Source: Palsa-147 sp963771905
GTDB lineage: Bacteria > Acidobacteriota > Terriglobia > Acidiferrales > UBA7541
Direction: 5' to 3'
DNA length: 64,000 bases
NCBI GenBank assembly: GCA_963771905.1
Contig: CAVYVI010000006.1
Coordinates: 310,001 to 374,000, forward strand
Shown here: positions 26,295 through 34,258 of the stretch, piece by piece
How the letters are laid out: the number at the start of each line of letters is the position of its first letter
Position numbering within the stretch: the stretch's first letter is position 1
The notes under the pieces: model-generated
The model's input: only the letters and a program-made list of their open reading frames with translations
What the model was told of the DNA's origin: nothing
Database searches by the model: none
Made by a program: the position numbers and the translations under genes

Positions 26295-28385
26295 ATGAGC
26301 ATGAATTGTCCTGCATGCGGGGCGGAACGCGCGCCGGGCGGCGCCTTCTGCAACCAGTGCGGTTTGGGATTTCAAACAGCGAATCCGTCGTACCGCATCG
26401 AGAAGATTGTAATCAGTCTTGTTCTAGCACTCGTCATTTGCATCATTGTCCTCGCTGTGATCGCGGTCCGGATGTTCCGGCGAGCGTACTCTGCCGAGAT
26501 CGCGAGGCGGGCGAACAATCGGGCGTTTGTCATCGTGCGATCTCCAGCGGACCTTCGAGCGGCGAGCGATGAGGCGCTCATCATCGCGCGAGACTCGCCG
26601 AAGCTTCGAGCGGCGATCGGACAGCCGATTGATCAAGCGGGAGATCCGGCCGGAATTGCCGGCAAAAACTTCGAGACCGCCTTCGCGAGATGGAGTGCCG
26701 GCATTAAGGGGCCGCGAGGGGAGGGGGCGCTCTGTGGCGTTGCAAACCGAATTGGTACGTCGTGGGAGTATTCAAAACTCGTTTTCTTTCCGAGTTCGGG
26801 GGACGCGCCGATCGATCTGACGCCGCCGCCGAAGCATGAGCCGCTTTTGCCGCCGCCAGATTCGAAAGTTTACCTGGTGCCGTTGGACCCGCCCGGCGAT
26901 TATTCGCTGGATTGGGCTCCGCAATATTACAAATCGAAACTCGGAATTGACGTTCAGGTTCTTCCGGTCATTCCGCTCGATTCGAGCGTGATGGACCAAT
27001 CTCGTAGGCAGGCAGTCGCGGAAGAATTGGTGAAATTCATGCGGCAGCAGCAGGCCGCACTGGCCGGCGACCCCTACGTTGTTCTTCTTGGGGTGACGAA
27101 CCGCGACATATTTATTCGCGGGCACGATTGGGACTTCGCCGTCAACTTCCGAAACGGGAACGACGGCGTCATTTCAGCAGCACGTCTCAAATCCTCTGAC
27201 TTCGATGCGGCCGAAAATCGCGTGGTTCTCGCGGCGCGGCTTCAAAAGGTGATCACCAAGAATATCTTGATTCTCGGATTTCATCTGCCTCAGAGCGATG
27301 ACTACACCAGCGTGCTTGCATTGAATCGCACGTCCGCCGACAACTTGGATTTGATGACTGAGAACATCGTCGGCGCACAAGGAAAGTGGACATCCACTGA
27401 CATTCAGGGCGAGCCGATCGTAACCGCGATTTTTGCGCCGCCGCATCCACCGCGCTGGGAATTCGACGGACCGAATGAACCGAGGGACGACACATCGGAA
27501 GAGATTTTTCAGGCCAACCTGGAACTTCACCTGATGATCGAGCGCCGGATGGATTTTCATTTTGAAGAATCGCCGGCTATCGATCTCGTGCGCGCGTACC
27601 GGACTCAGGATAACTACTCGAGGGCGTTCGGGATCGGGGCCAATCATTCTCTCAATGTCTTCATCGTCGGCGAGGAAGGAAAGTGGCTCGATTTAATCAC
27701 TGAAGCTGGATCGCGAATTCATTTCAAACCCGCGCTCGGAATAAACCTCTACGAAGAGGCAGACTCCGGCGGTCATTTCAGGTTCCCACGTGCAACGTTG
27801 AGGTACGTTTGGAACACCTGGCATCTTCGCACGGCCGACGGTTGGACCTATCTGTTTCCGTATCGTCCCAAGGCGCGCGGTGATGCGGTGACGGTGCTTA
27901 CGGGGATGATCGATCCGAACGGCAAAGAGTACAGCATGGAAAGGAACGGCGCTGGAGACCTGCTGAGCGTGACGGCGCCGTCGGGGGACTGGCTGAAGTT
28001 CGAATATGACTCGGGTCATCATATCGAGCAAATCACCGATTCGCGCGGGCGTAGCATGCGATACACCTATGACGCACGCGGCCGTCTCATTCATACGAAG
28101 GACAATTCAGGCTCGGAGGAATCTTACACCTACGACGATCAGGGTCAGATGCTCAGCGCGCTCGACTCATCAGGCAAGGCGATTTTGGCCAACGAATATA
28201 ACGCGACCGGCGACGTCGTCGGGGAAAAGCTTGCCGACGGGCGCGTGCTCCAATTCGATTATACGTATCCGACTAAGGCCACGCTCACGGGAAGTCGATT
28301 CACGGATCCGCTCGGCTACGTCACCGAGTTCGACTTCCGGAAGAACTCCTACCACCAGAGCCTGCCGCAGCCGCCGGCTCACTGA
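26295..28385 (+). CDS. Membrane zinc-ribbon protein with degenerate archaemetzincin-like core and RHS/YD repeats
   Basis: A 696-residue protein of unusual composition. Residues 5-22 form a zinc ribbon (CPACG, then CNQCG). One membrane helix spans about 38-60. Residues ~190-330 resemble the archaemetzincin/zincin fold: YKSKLGIDVQVLPVIPLDSS, RRQAVAEELVKFM, VVLLGVTNRDIF, and a helix VITKNILILGFHLP where the family has HExxHxxGxxH, so the zinc site appears lost. Residues ~465-670 are RHS/YD-type repeats (GSRIHFKP, YSMERNGAGDLLSVTAPSG, YDSGHHIEQITDSRGRSMRYTYDARGRLIHTKDNSGSEESYTYDDQ, read in pieces). It ends without a toxin domain. No clear ribosome site is seen before 26295; ATG 26301 is an alternative. 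The function is unknown. Confidence 0.7.
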   Translation: MSMNCPACGAERAPGGAFCNQCGLGFQTANPSYRIEKIVISLVLALVICIIVLAVIAVRMFRRAYSAEIARRANNRAFVIVRSPADLRAASDEALIIARDSPKLRAAIGQPIDQAGDPAGIAGKNFETAFARWSAGIKGPRGEGALCGVANRIGTSWEYSKLVFFPSSGDAPIDLTPPPKHEPLLPPPDSKVYLVPLDPPGDYSLDWAPQYYKSKLGIDVQVLPVIPLDSSVMDQSRRQAVAEELVKFMRQQQAALAGDPYVVLLGVTNRDIFIRGHDWDFAVNFRNGNDGVISAARLKSSDFDAAENRVVLAARLQKVITKNILILGFHLPQSDDYTSVLALNRTSADNLDLMTENIVGAQGKWTSTDIQGEPIVTAIFAPPHPPRWEFDGPNEPRDDTSEEIFQANLELHLMIERRMDFHFEESPAIDLVRAYRTQDNYSRAFGIGANHSLNVFIVGEEGKWLDLITEAGSRIHFKPALGINLYEEADSGGHFRFPRATLRYVWNTWHLRTADGWTYLFPYRPKARGDAVTVLTGMIDPNGKEYSMERNGAGDLLSVTAPSGDWLKFEYDSGHHIEQITDSRGRSMRYTYDARGRLIHTKDNSGSEESYTYDDQGQMLSALDSSGKAILANEYNATGDVVGEKLADGRVLQFDYTYPTKATLTGSRFTDPLGYVTEFDFRKNSYHQSLPQPPAH

Positions 28386-28508
28386 AACCAAAGCGAACGT
28401 GTGAACGCCGGGAGTGCGCGTCTGGCGAAGCTGGAGGTGGTTGGAATTTTGCACTGGCGGGTGCTATCTTGAGTTTCCCGAACTACGGTGTGCGACGGAG
28501 GTGGTGTC

Positions 28509-30197
28509 ATGACGTGGGGCAAACGGCGAGCGCTGATTATTCTTGCGGTTGTGGCGGTCATTATTATCGGGATCATGGTGGCTTCGACGCGGGCCCGCGT
28601 GGCGTCAAAATCCGTGCTACTGCTCGACGTCGGCGGCGATATCGAAGAGCAGCGGCCGATGGATCTCCTCTCGGCGTTGAACGGCGACGTGCAGCCGGTC
28701 ATGCATGATTATGTCGACGAGATCGATACCGCGAAAAACGATCCGCACATCGAAGCACTGATCGTGAGGCTTTCGCCGCTCGCGACTGGCTGGGGCAAGC
28801 TGGAAGAAATCCGCGCGCACATTCTGGGATTCCGGGAGAGCGGGAAGCCGAGCATCTGTTACCTCGGCGGCGACGGAATGGGAAACCTGGAATATTACGT
28901 GGCCAGCGCGTGCGACAAGGTCTGGCTGGTGCCGACGGCACAGGTGGGAATCAAGGGCATGATGGCGGAGGCGACGTTTCTGCGCGGTACCCTCGACAAG
29001 CTGAAGATCGTTCCCGACTTCTATCATATCGCCGAATTCAAGACTGCGTCGAATCAGCTCACCGAGAAAAAATTCACGCCGGCGCACCACGAAGAAGTGG
29101 ACTCGCTATTGCACAGCATTTACAATCAGTACCTCACCGAGGTTTCCGAGGCGCGGAAAGTGGATCGCGCGGCATTCGAGAAATTGGTCGAGCAGGGGCC
29201 GTTCTCGTCCGACGACGCGATTGCGAATAAGCTCGTGGACCGGCTGGCGTATTGGGATCAGGTGCAGGATTTTGTGCGCACGAAGACCGGAGGTTGGCAT
29301 CCAGTCAAAATGTCGCACTACCGCTCGCAAGTGAAGAACAGCGGGAGAACGCGAATCGCCGTGGTGCACGCGACCGGTTTGATCGTATCGGGCGAGTCAG
29401 GGAACTCGCCCGGCGGCGGATTCATCATGGGAGGAGATTCGGTGGCGGCCGATCTGCGCAAAGCGCGGGAGGATTCCGGAATCAAGGCGATCGTCCTGCG
29501 GATTGATTCCGGCGGCGGCTCGGCGGTGGCGAGTGAAGTGATTCGGCGCGAGGTGCAGCTCACGAAGGGCGTAAAACCGATCGTGATTTCGATGTCGGAC
29601 GTGGCGGCGTCGGGCGGATATTGGATCGCGATGTCAGCGGACAAGATCGTCGCCGATCCGAATACGATCACGGCGTCGATCGGCGTGCTCGGCGGGAAGC
29701 TGAATGTGTCGGGATTGTACAGCATGCTTGGACTGAGCACGGATTACGTCGCGACGAGCGACAATGCCACGTTTTATTCGGCGCAGCAGAATTTCACGCC
29801 CGCGCAGCGAGCAGCGTTTGAGAAGTCGCTGCAGGACGTCTACGCGAACTTCACAAAGGGTGTGGCCGCGGGCCGGAACATGAGCGTGGAGGCGGTGGAC
29901 AAGATCGGCAAAGGCCGCGTTTGGACTGGCGAGCAGGCCAAAGATTTGGGTCTGGTCGATGAACTCGGCGGCCTCGACCGTGCCATCGCGGTGGCGAAGC
30001 AGCTCGCGCATATTCCGGAGCGTCGCTCCGTTCACATCGTCCGCTTCCCGGAAGAGAAAACGTTCTTCCAGATGCTGCTCGAGCGGCAAAGGGATGAATC
30101 GGCGCAGGCGATGACTATCGAAGAAACCGTCCGGCGGCTGACCGCGACATACGAGCCGCTGCAGGCGCGGATGCCATTCGAATTGCGCATCTACTAG
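28509..30197 (+). CDS. sppA: Signal peptide peptidase SppA (long, two-domain form)
   Basis: A 562-residue membrane-bound serine protease of the S49 family, which degrades signal peptides left after export. One N-terminal anchor (about residues 7-25) is followed by two tandem crotonase-like domains. The catalytic dyad is split as in E. coli SppA: Lys178 in HIAEFKTASNQLT (first domain) and Ser368 in SDVAASGGYWIAM (second domain). IDSGGGSAVASE and ITASIGVLGGK are also typical. The ATG at 28509 has GGAGG about 8 bases upstream; the earlier in-frame codon at 28488 has no such site. Confidence 0.93.
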   Translation: MTWGKRRALIILAVVAVIIIGIMVASTRARVASKSVLLLDVGGDIEEQRPMDLLSALNGDVQPVMHDYVDEIDTAKNDPHIEALIVRLSPLATGWGKLEEIRAHILGFRESGKPSICYLGGDGMGNLEYYVASACDKVWLVPTAQVGIKGMMAEATFLRGTLDKLKIVPDFYHIAEFKTASNQLTEKKFTPAHHEEVDSLLHSIYNQYLTEVSEARKVDRAAFEKLVEQGPFSSDDAIANKLVDRLAYWDQVQDFVRTKTGGWHPVKMSHYRSQVKNSGRTRIAVVHATGLIVSGESGNSPGGGFIMGGDSVAADLRKAREDSGIKAIVLRIDSGGGSAVASEVIRREVQLTKGVKPIVISMSDVAASGGYWIAMSADKIVADPNTITASIGVLGGKLNVSGLYSMLGLSTDYVATSDNATFYSAQQNFTPAQRAAFEKSLQDVYANFTKGVAAGRNMSVEAVDKIGKGRVWTGEQAKDLGLVDELGGLDRAIAVAKQLAHIPERRSVHIVRFPEEKTFFQMLLERQRDESAQAMTIEETVRRLTATYEPLQARMPFELRIY

Positions 30198-30300
30198 CGG
30201 CGTTTCGCCGCGCGCGCCCAGCAGGGATTCGAGCGCGCACGTCTGCTGTAGCGCGGTTTGCGATGTGGAATCGAAATGGTTTCGATATACTTGAAGATAC

Positions 30301-30377
30301 GGCGCGGTACCCAAGTGGCCTAAGGGAGAGGTCTGCAAAACCTCCATTCGTGGGTTCGACTCCCACCCGCGCCTCCA
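30301..30377 (+). tRNA. tRNA-Cys (anticodon GCA)
   Basis: Acceptor strands GGCGCGG (30301-30307) and CCGCGCC (30367-30373) pair perfectly. The anticodon stem GAGGT/ACCTC holds the loop CTGCAAA with anticodon GCA. The T arm GTGGG/CCCAC encloses TTCGACT. Discriminator base T and an encoded CCA (30375-30377) follow. The D arm is present between them, with a TATACT -10-like element about 10 bases upstream of the mature 5' end. Confidence 0.96.
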
Positions 30378-30606
30378 AAGTTTCACCTGTGCTTTCAGTC
30401 GGTTGACGGCTTCCACTACTCCGTCTGGCTCCTTCGTACTCTTCATTTCGCCTAGAACAATAGAACTCCGCTGCCATCCTCTATGGAGGTCGGCTGTAAC
30501 GTGACATGGGCGCGAATCGCGGCAGGAGGATTTCTCCGCGCCCACGCGGCGAATCTGAGAAGATTCGAGAGCGCCCCACAGTTCAAAAACGTGACTGGAA
30601 AGCTTC

Positions 30607-31785
30607 ATGGATAAAGTGCGGGAACTGCGAGAGAAATTCAGAACTCTTTTTCAGGGTGATTCACGAGTCATTCGTGCGCCGGGTCGCGTGAATTTGATCG
30701 GCGAGCACACCGACTACAATGGCGGCTTCGTGATGCCCGCTGCGATTGAACTTTCCTGCTGGGCTGCGATTGGCTCACGACCCGACCGCAAGCTGGTAAT
30801 CTTCTCCGAGAATTTTGGCGAATTGTTCGAGATGAGCCTTGACGACGGGCAATTGCGCGCTCAAGGCAAGTGGTTCGATTACGCGGTGGGGATGGTATGG
30901 GCGCTTCAACGATCCGGGTACCACTTGCCGGGAGCGAACCTTTATGTTCGCGGCGAAGTTCCACTCGGCATCGGGCTCAGTTCGTCAGCTGCCGTGGAAG
31001 TCTGCGTTGGCTTGGCCCTTTCGGAGTTGTCGGGCCACCAGGTCGACCGCACGAATCTGGCCCTGATGTGCCAGACTGCCGAAAACGAATTCATCGGGAT
31101 GCGCTGCGGAATTATGGATCAGTTCGTTTCCGCGCACGGGCGGTTAGGTTGCGCGTTGTTTCTCGATTGCCGATCACTCGAGTACGATTTCATTCCTGTT
31201 CCAAATGCGATGCGTATCGTCATCTGCGACACGACGATCCGGCGCGATCTTGGGACGAGCGCTTACAACGCGCGGAGGGAGGAATGTGAAGAGGGAGTGA
31301 AAAGACTCGCTCAGGTTCTGCCCAACATTCGCGCGCTTCGCGACGTGTCGGTGGCAGAACTGGAAAAGCGGCGGGACGTATTAACGAGCACAATGTACAA
31401 GCGTTGCCGCCACGTAATCACCGAGAATGACCGGGTGCTCAAGGCAGCGTCGGCCCTCCGAAGCGGCTCAACGCAATTGCTGGGGAGCTTAATGGCCGAG
31501 TCGCACCGCAGCCTGCGCGACGACTTTGAGGTCAGTTGCTTCGAGCTGGACCTTATGGTGGAATTCGCGCTGCAGCAGAAGGGAATTCGCGGAGCCCGCA
31601 TGACCGGAGCCGGCTTCGGCGGTTGCACGGTGAACCTCGTCGACGCCGCTTACGCGACACAGTTCCAGAATCGCGTTGCGAAGGCATACCACTCGGCGAC
31701 CGGCCTTCAGCCCAACATTTATATCTGCGAACCATCGGATGGCGCCCAGGTTGTCCGGGCAGTTGGCTTGGATTCCATCGAGTAG
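30607..31785 (+). CDS. galK: Galactokinase
   Basis: A 392-residue GHMP kinase that phosphorylates galactose with ATP, the first step of the Leloir pathway. The galactokinase signature GRVNLIGEHTDYNGGFVMP is near residue 26, GHMP motif 2 is PLGIGLSSSAAVEV, the catalytic aspartate is in CGIMDQF, and motif 3 is MTGAGFGGCTV. Length is normal. The ATG at 30607 begins MDKVRELREKF. It is followed 86 bases later by a second galT gene, forming a galK-galT pair that probably is one transcript. No galE or galM lies in the window. Confidence 0.95.
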   Translation: MDKVRELREKFRTLFQGDSRVIRAPGRVNLIGEHTDYNGGFVMPAAIELSCWAAIGSRPDRKLVIFSENFGELFEMSLDDGQLRAQGKWFDYAVGMVWALQRSGYHLPGANLYVRGEVPLGIGLSSSAAVEVCVGLALSELSGHQVDRTNLALMCQTAENEFIGMRCGIMDQFVSAHGRLGCALFLDCRSLEYDFIPVPNAMRIVICDTTIRRDLGTSAYNARREECEEGVKRLAQVLPNIRALRDVSVAELEKRRDVLTSTMYKRCRHVITENDRVLKAASALRSGSTQLLGSLMAESHRSLRDDFEVSCFELDLMVEFALQQKGIRGARMTGAGFGGCTVNLVDAAYATQFQNRVAKAYHSATGLQPNIYICEPSDGAQVVRAVGLDSIE

Positions 31786-31871
31786 GAGATTACGAGGGCG
31801 TCGCGATCGAAGGAGCGTTTCCTGGTGTTTCTTGAACACTTCGCATTTTCCGAGACGTCTTACGCGAGCCG

Positions 31872-32954
31872 ATGAACGAGCCACATAAACTGAGCGAGGA
31901 CGGCAAACGCATTCAGAACGTATCGCACGTGCGTTTCAATCCGCTCGTTAAGGAGTGGGTGCTGGTTTCTCCTCACCGTACCGAGCGGCCGTGGCTTGGC
32001 AAAGTCGAGGATGCACCAACTGAGAAGCAACCGGCTTACGATCCATCGTGCTATCTATGTCCCGGAAATAATCGGGCGAGTGGAGCTCGCAATCCTCCGT
32101 ACCCATCGATCTTTTCTTTCGATAACGACTTTCCCGCTCTTCTTCCCAACGCACCTGAAATCACAATGGGCAAAGCGCCGCTCCTGGAGGCGCGCAGCGA
32201 GCCGGGCATGTGCCGGGTTGTCTGCTTTTCGCCTCGCCATGATTTGACGATTTCGAGAATGTCCGGGGAAGAGTTGGGCGCGGTCGTGGATGCCCTGATT
32301 GCTGAGTCGAACTCGCTCGCGAAGATTCCGTGGGTACACTACGTGCAAATTTTCGAGAACCGCGGGGAACTGATGGGCGCCAGCAATCCGCATCCCCATT
32401 GCCAAATCTGGGCAACCGCCAGTTTGCCGAACGTGCCGGCGAAAGAGAGCAGCTCGTTTTCTGAGTATCATAGCGCTCGTAGCTCGTGCCTGCTTTGCGA
32501 CTACTTACAAATCGAGTTGAATCTCCAGGAGAGGATCGTCTGGCAGAATGATGCGTTCGTCGTGCTCGTGCCGTTTTGGGCGGTCTGGCCATTCGAAACA
32601 CTTTTATTAAGTAAACGACATGTGGGCGCGCTCGATGAGTTATCCAGCCATGAGCGATCTTTTCTTGGCCAGATTCTGAGCCGAACGACGAGCGGGTACG
32701 ACAACCTGTTTGACGTGTCCTTTCCGTATTCGATGGGTTTCCATCAACATCCGACGGACCGGCAATCTCATCCGGAATGGCATCTGCACGCTCACTACTA
32801 CCCGCCGCTGTTGCGGTCCGCGACAGTTCGGAAGTTCATGGTTGGATTTGAACTGCTGGGCACACCGCAACGCGACTTTACTCCGGAGTATGCCGCCGCG
32901 CGGCTCCGTGAAACAGGAGACGTGCGCGATCGCGATCGAATCGCCGGAACTTGA
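31872..32954 (+). CDS. galT: Galactose-1-phosphate uridylyltransferase (second paralogue, beside galK)
   Basis: A 360-residue class I GalT. RFNPLVKEWVLVSPHRTERPW opens the family; CYLCPGN (Cys60, Cys63) supplies zinc ligands; the active site is SNPHPHCQIWA (His174, His176, Gln178). HPTDRQSHPEWHLHAHYYPPLLRSATVRKFMVGFELL is the E. coli-like C-terminal half, including the HxHxHxH-type metal segment. It interconverts galactose-1-phosphate and UDP-glucose with glucose-1-phosphate and UDP-galactose. Its position after galK makes it the more likely Leloir enzyme of the two galT copies in the window. Confidence 0.93.
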   Translation: MNEPHKLSEDGKRIQNVSHVRFNPLVKEWVLVSPHRTERPWLGKVEDAPTEKQPAYDPSCYLCPGNNRASGARNPPYPSIFSFDNDFPALLPNAPEITMGKAPLLEARSEPGMCRVVCFSPRHDLTISRMSGEELGAVVDALIAESNSLAKIPWVHYVQIFENRGELMGASNPHPHCQIWATASLPNVPAKESSSFSEYHSARSSCLLCDYLQIELNLQERIVWQNDAFVVLVPFWAVWPFETLLLSKRHVGALDELSSHERSFLGQILSRTTSGYDNLFDVSFPYSMGFHQHPTDRQSHPEWHLHAHYYPPLLRSATVRKFMVGFELLGTPQRDFTPEYAAARLRETGDVRDRDRIAGT

Positions 32955-33046
32955 CAATCGTAATGAGCCAAAGCGGGTAAATGGCGTTCATATTTTTCAT
33001 GAAATTTACTGGCGACCTCTGTTTCATTTAGGCTGGAGGCGACGAG

Positions 33047-33190
33047 TTGTTGCCATATTGCGAAACGCCGGGCACGCAATCGGGCCTGTCGGCGAATGAC
33101 GCACCTCCCGCTGCAGCGGATTGGCACGCGCCCCACAATCCCGGTCCATGGAACAAGCTATATAGCACTAACTTCCGGCTCCCAAAGTAG
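33047..33190 (+). CDS. Possible small ORF (47 residues)
   Basis: A TTG-started frame with GGAGG 7 bases upstream reads MLPYCETPGTQSGLSAND, then a Pro/Ala-rich run and WNKLYSTNFRLPK before TAG. Composition looks protein-like, but there is no recognisable family. The first palindromic operator candidate lies inside it. It may be a leader peptide, a gene remnant or chance. Confidence 0.22.
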   Translation: MLPYCETPGTQSGLSANDAPPAAADWHAPHNPGPWNKLYSTNFRLPK

Positions 33191-33265
33191 AATTAGAGAT
33201 GCGTCATAAGCTGTGAATTTCTGCCGATACAGCCTGATGGCGGGTTGAATGAAGCTCTATAGCAC
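33155..33265 (+). promoter_or_regulatory. Pair of 14-bp operator-like elements upstream of the GntR gene
   Basis: AAGCTATATAGCAC (33155-33168) and AAGCTCTATAGCAC (33252-33265) differ by one base and are 97 bases apart. The first contains the perfect palindrome GCTATATAGC. Two spaced sites ahead of a GntR/UTRA gene suggest autoregulation, possibly with DNA looping. Confidence 0.45.
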
Positions 33266-33352
33266 ATGATGAAACGCGAGGCGATTTACTGTTCTCGCGG
33301 CTGTAGGACTGAAGTATCCTTACAACACAATAGTCGCTCGCGCGGAGCACTC

Positions 33353-34129
33353 ATGACGCGGAACAATCACCACGGACAAACCGGGCACCACGCACAAGCC
33401 GGGCACCACAGACAAACGGGACGGGATGCCGAACCGGCCTACAAGAGAATTCAATTAGCCATTCGCGAACGCATCGAATCGGGCAAGTTGATGCCCGGCG
33501 ATATTGTTCATTCCGAGCGCGAATTAGCGAAGGCGCACAAGGTCAGCCTGATGACCGCGCGCCATGCGCTTGCCGATCTTGCGCGTGAAGGATTGGTCGA
33601 GCGCCGGCATGGCGCAGGCACATTTGTGGCGCCGCCAAAGATCCACTTCAACAAGCTGATGAGCTATACCGAGCAAATGGCGAGCCGCGGGTTGTCCGCG
33701 CGCTCGAAAATCGTTTTTTCCGGCATTCTCAACAAAGAGCACGAGATCGCCGCGCGGCTTTCCCTTCCAGCCACAGCCAAGCTGGTGAAAGTGGAGCGCG
33801 TCCGCCAGGCGGGAGATGAACCGTTCGCATTGGAAGCCTGCTACCTATCGGCCGAGGAATTTCCGGGACTGGTGAATGGCTCGCTCGAACGGAGCTCGCT
33901 ATTCACGCTGCTCGAGCGCAACTATGGAATCGAACTCGCGTATGCAGACGAGGAGATTGACGTCACCGACGCGGACGCGAGAACGGCAGAACTCCTTGGC
34001 GTCCCGCGAAATTCGCCGCTGCTTCGCATGCGCCAGCTCATTTACTCGACGAAGGGCAAGCCAACGATTTACGTGCTGGGCTTGTACCGATCGGGACGGC
34101 ACACACTTCATATCCGAAGGTTTCGTTAG
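33353..34129 (+). CDS. GntR/HutC-type regulator with UTRA domain and His-rich N-terminus
   Basis: A 258-residue regulator. After a histidine/glutamine-rich N-terminal stretch encoded by an 18-bp tandem repeat (residues ~6-23), the winged helix appears (AYKRIQLAIRERIESGKLMPGDIVHSERELAKAHKVSLMTARHALADLAREGLVERRHGAGTFV). A UTRA effector-binding domain follows (SYTEQMASRGLSARSKIVFSG, LVKVERVRQAGDEPFALEACYLSAEEFPGL, LYRSGRHTLHIRRFR). This subfamily often senses phosphorylated sugars such as GlcNAc-6-P. The convergent neighbour is a SIS-domain amino-sugar enzyme, which fits. The start at 33353 is supported by GGAG 5 bases upstream. Confidence 0.9.
   Translation: MTRNNHHGQTGHHAQAGHHRQTGRDAEPAYKRIQLAIRERIESGKLMPGDIVHSERELAKAHKVSLMTARHALADLAREGLVERRHGAGTFVAPPKIHFNKLMSYTEQMASRGLSARSKIVFSGILNKEHEIAARLSLPATAKLVKVERVRQAGDEPFALEACYLSAEEFPGLVNGSLERSSLFTLLERNYGIELAYADEEIDVTDADARTAELLGVPRNSPLLRMRQLIYSTKGKPTIYVLGLYRSGRHTLHIRRFR
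33368..33421 (+). repeat. Three tandem 18-bp coding repeats
   Basis: CACCACGGACAAACCGGG (33368-33385), CACCACGCACAAGCCGGG (33386-33403) and a more diverged CACCACAGACAAACGGGA (33404-33421) are in frame in the GntR gene and encode HHGQTG, HHAQAG and HHRQTG. The copy number may vary between strains. Confidence 0.85.
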
Positions 34130-34258
34130 TTGCGTGAATGCGGCCGCGCCGATGCATCACGTGGCCGCGGATAAGTCCGCGCGACACTCGCATCGCTCTT
34201 CTTCATTTCTATCCGTGAAAAATGATACTTGCCCGATACAGCCGCAAAAATCGAAAGA

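Larger units (their letters stand above)
32955..33352 (+). other. Spacer between galT and the GntR regulator
   Basis: About 400 bases. It contains a possible 47-codon ORF (33047-33190) and two copies of a 14-base palindromic element (33155-33168, 33252-33265). No other gene was recognised. Confidence 0.5.

Noticed and set aside
30115..30608. Minus-strand ORFs across the tRNA-Cys gene (reading WESNPRMEV and VGVEPTNGG)
   Set aside because: These strings are the well-known false translations of a tRNA sequence on the opposite strand. The tRNA fold is perfect and explains the DNA.
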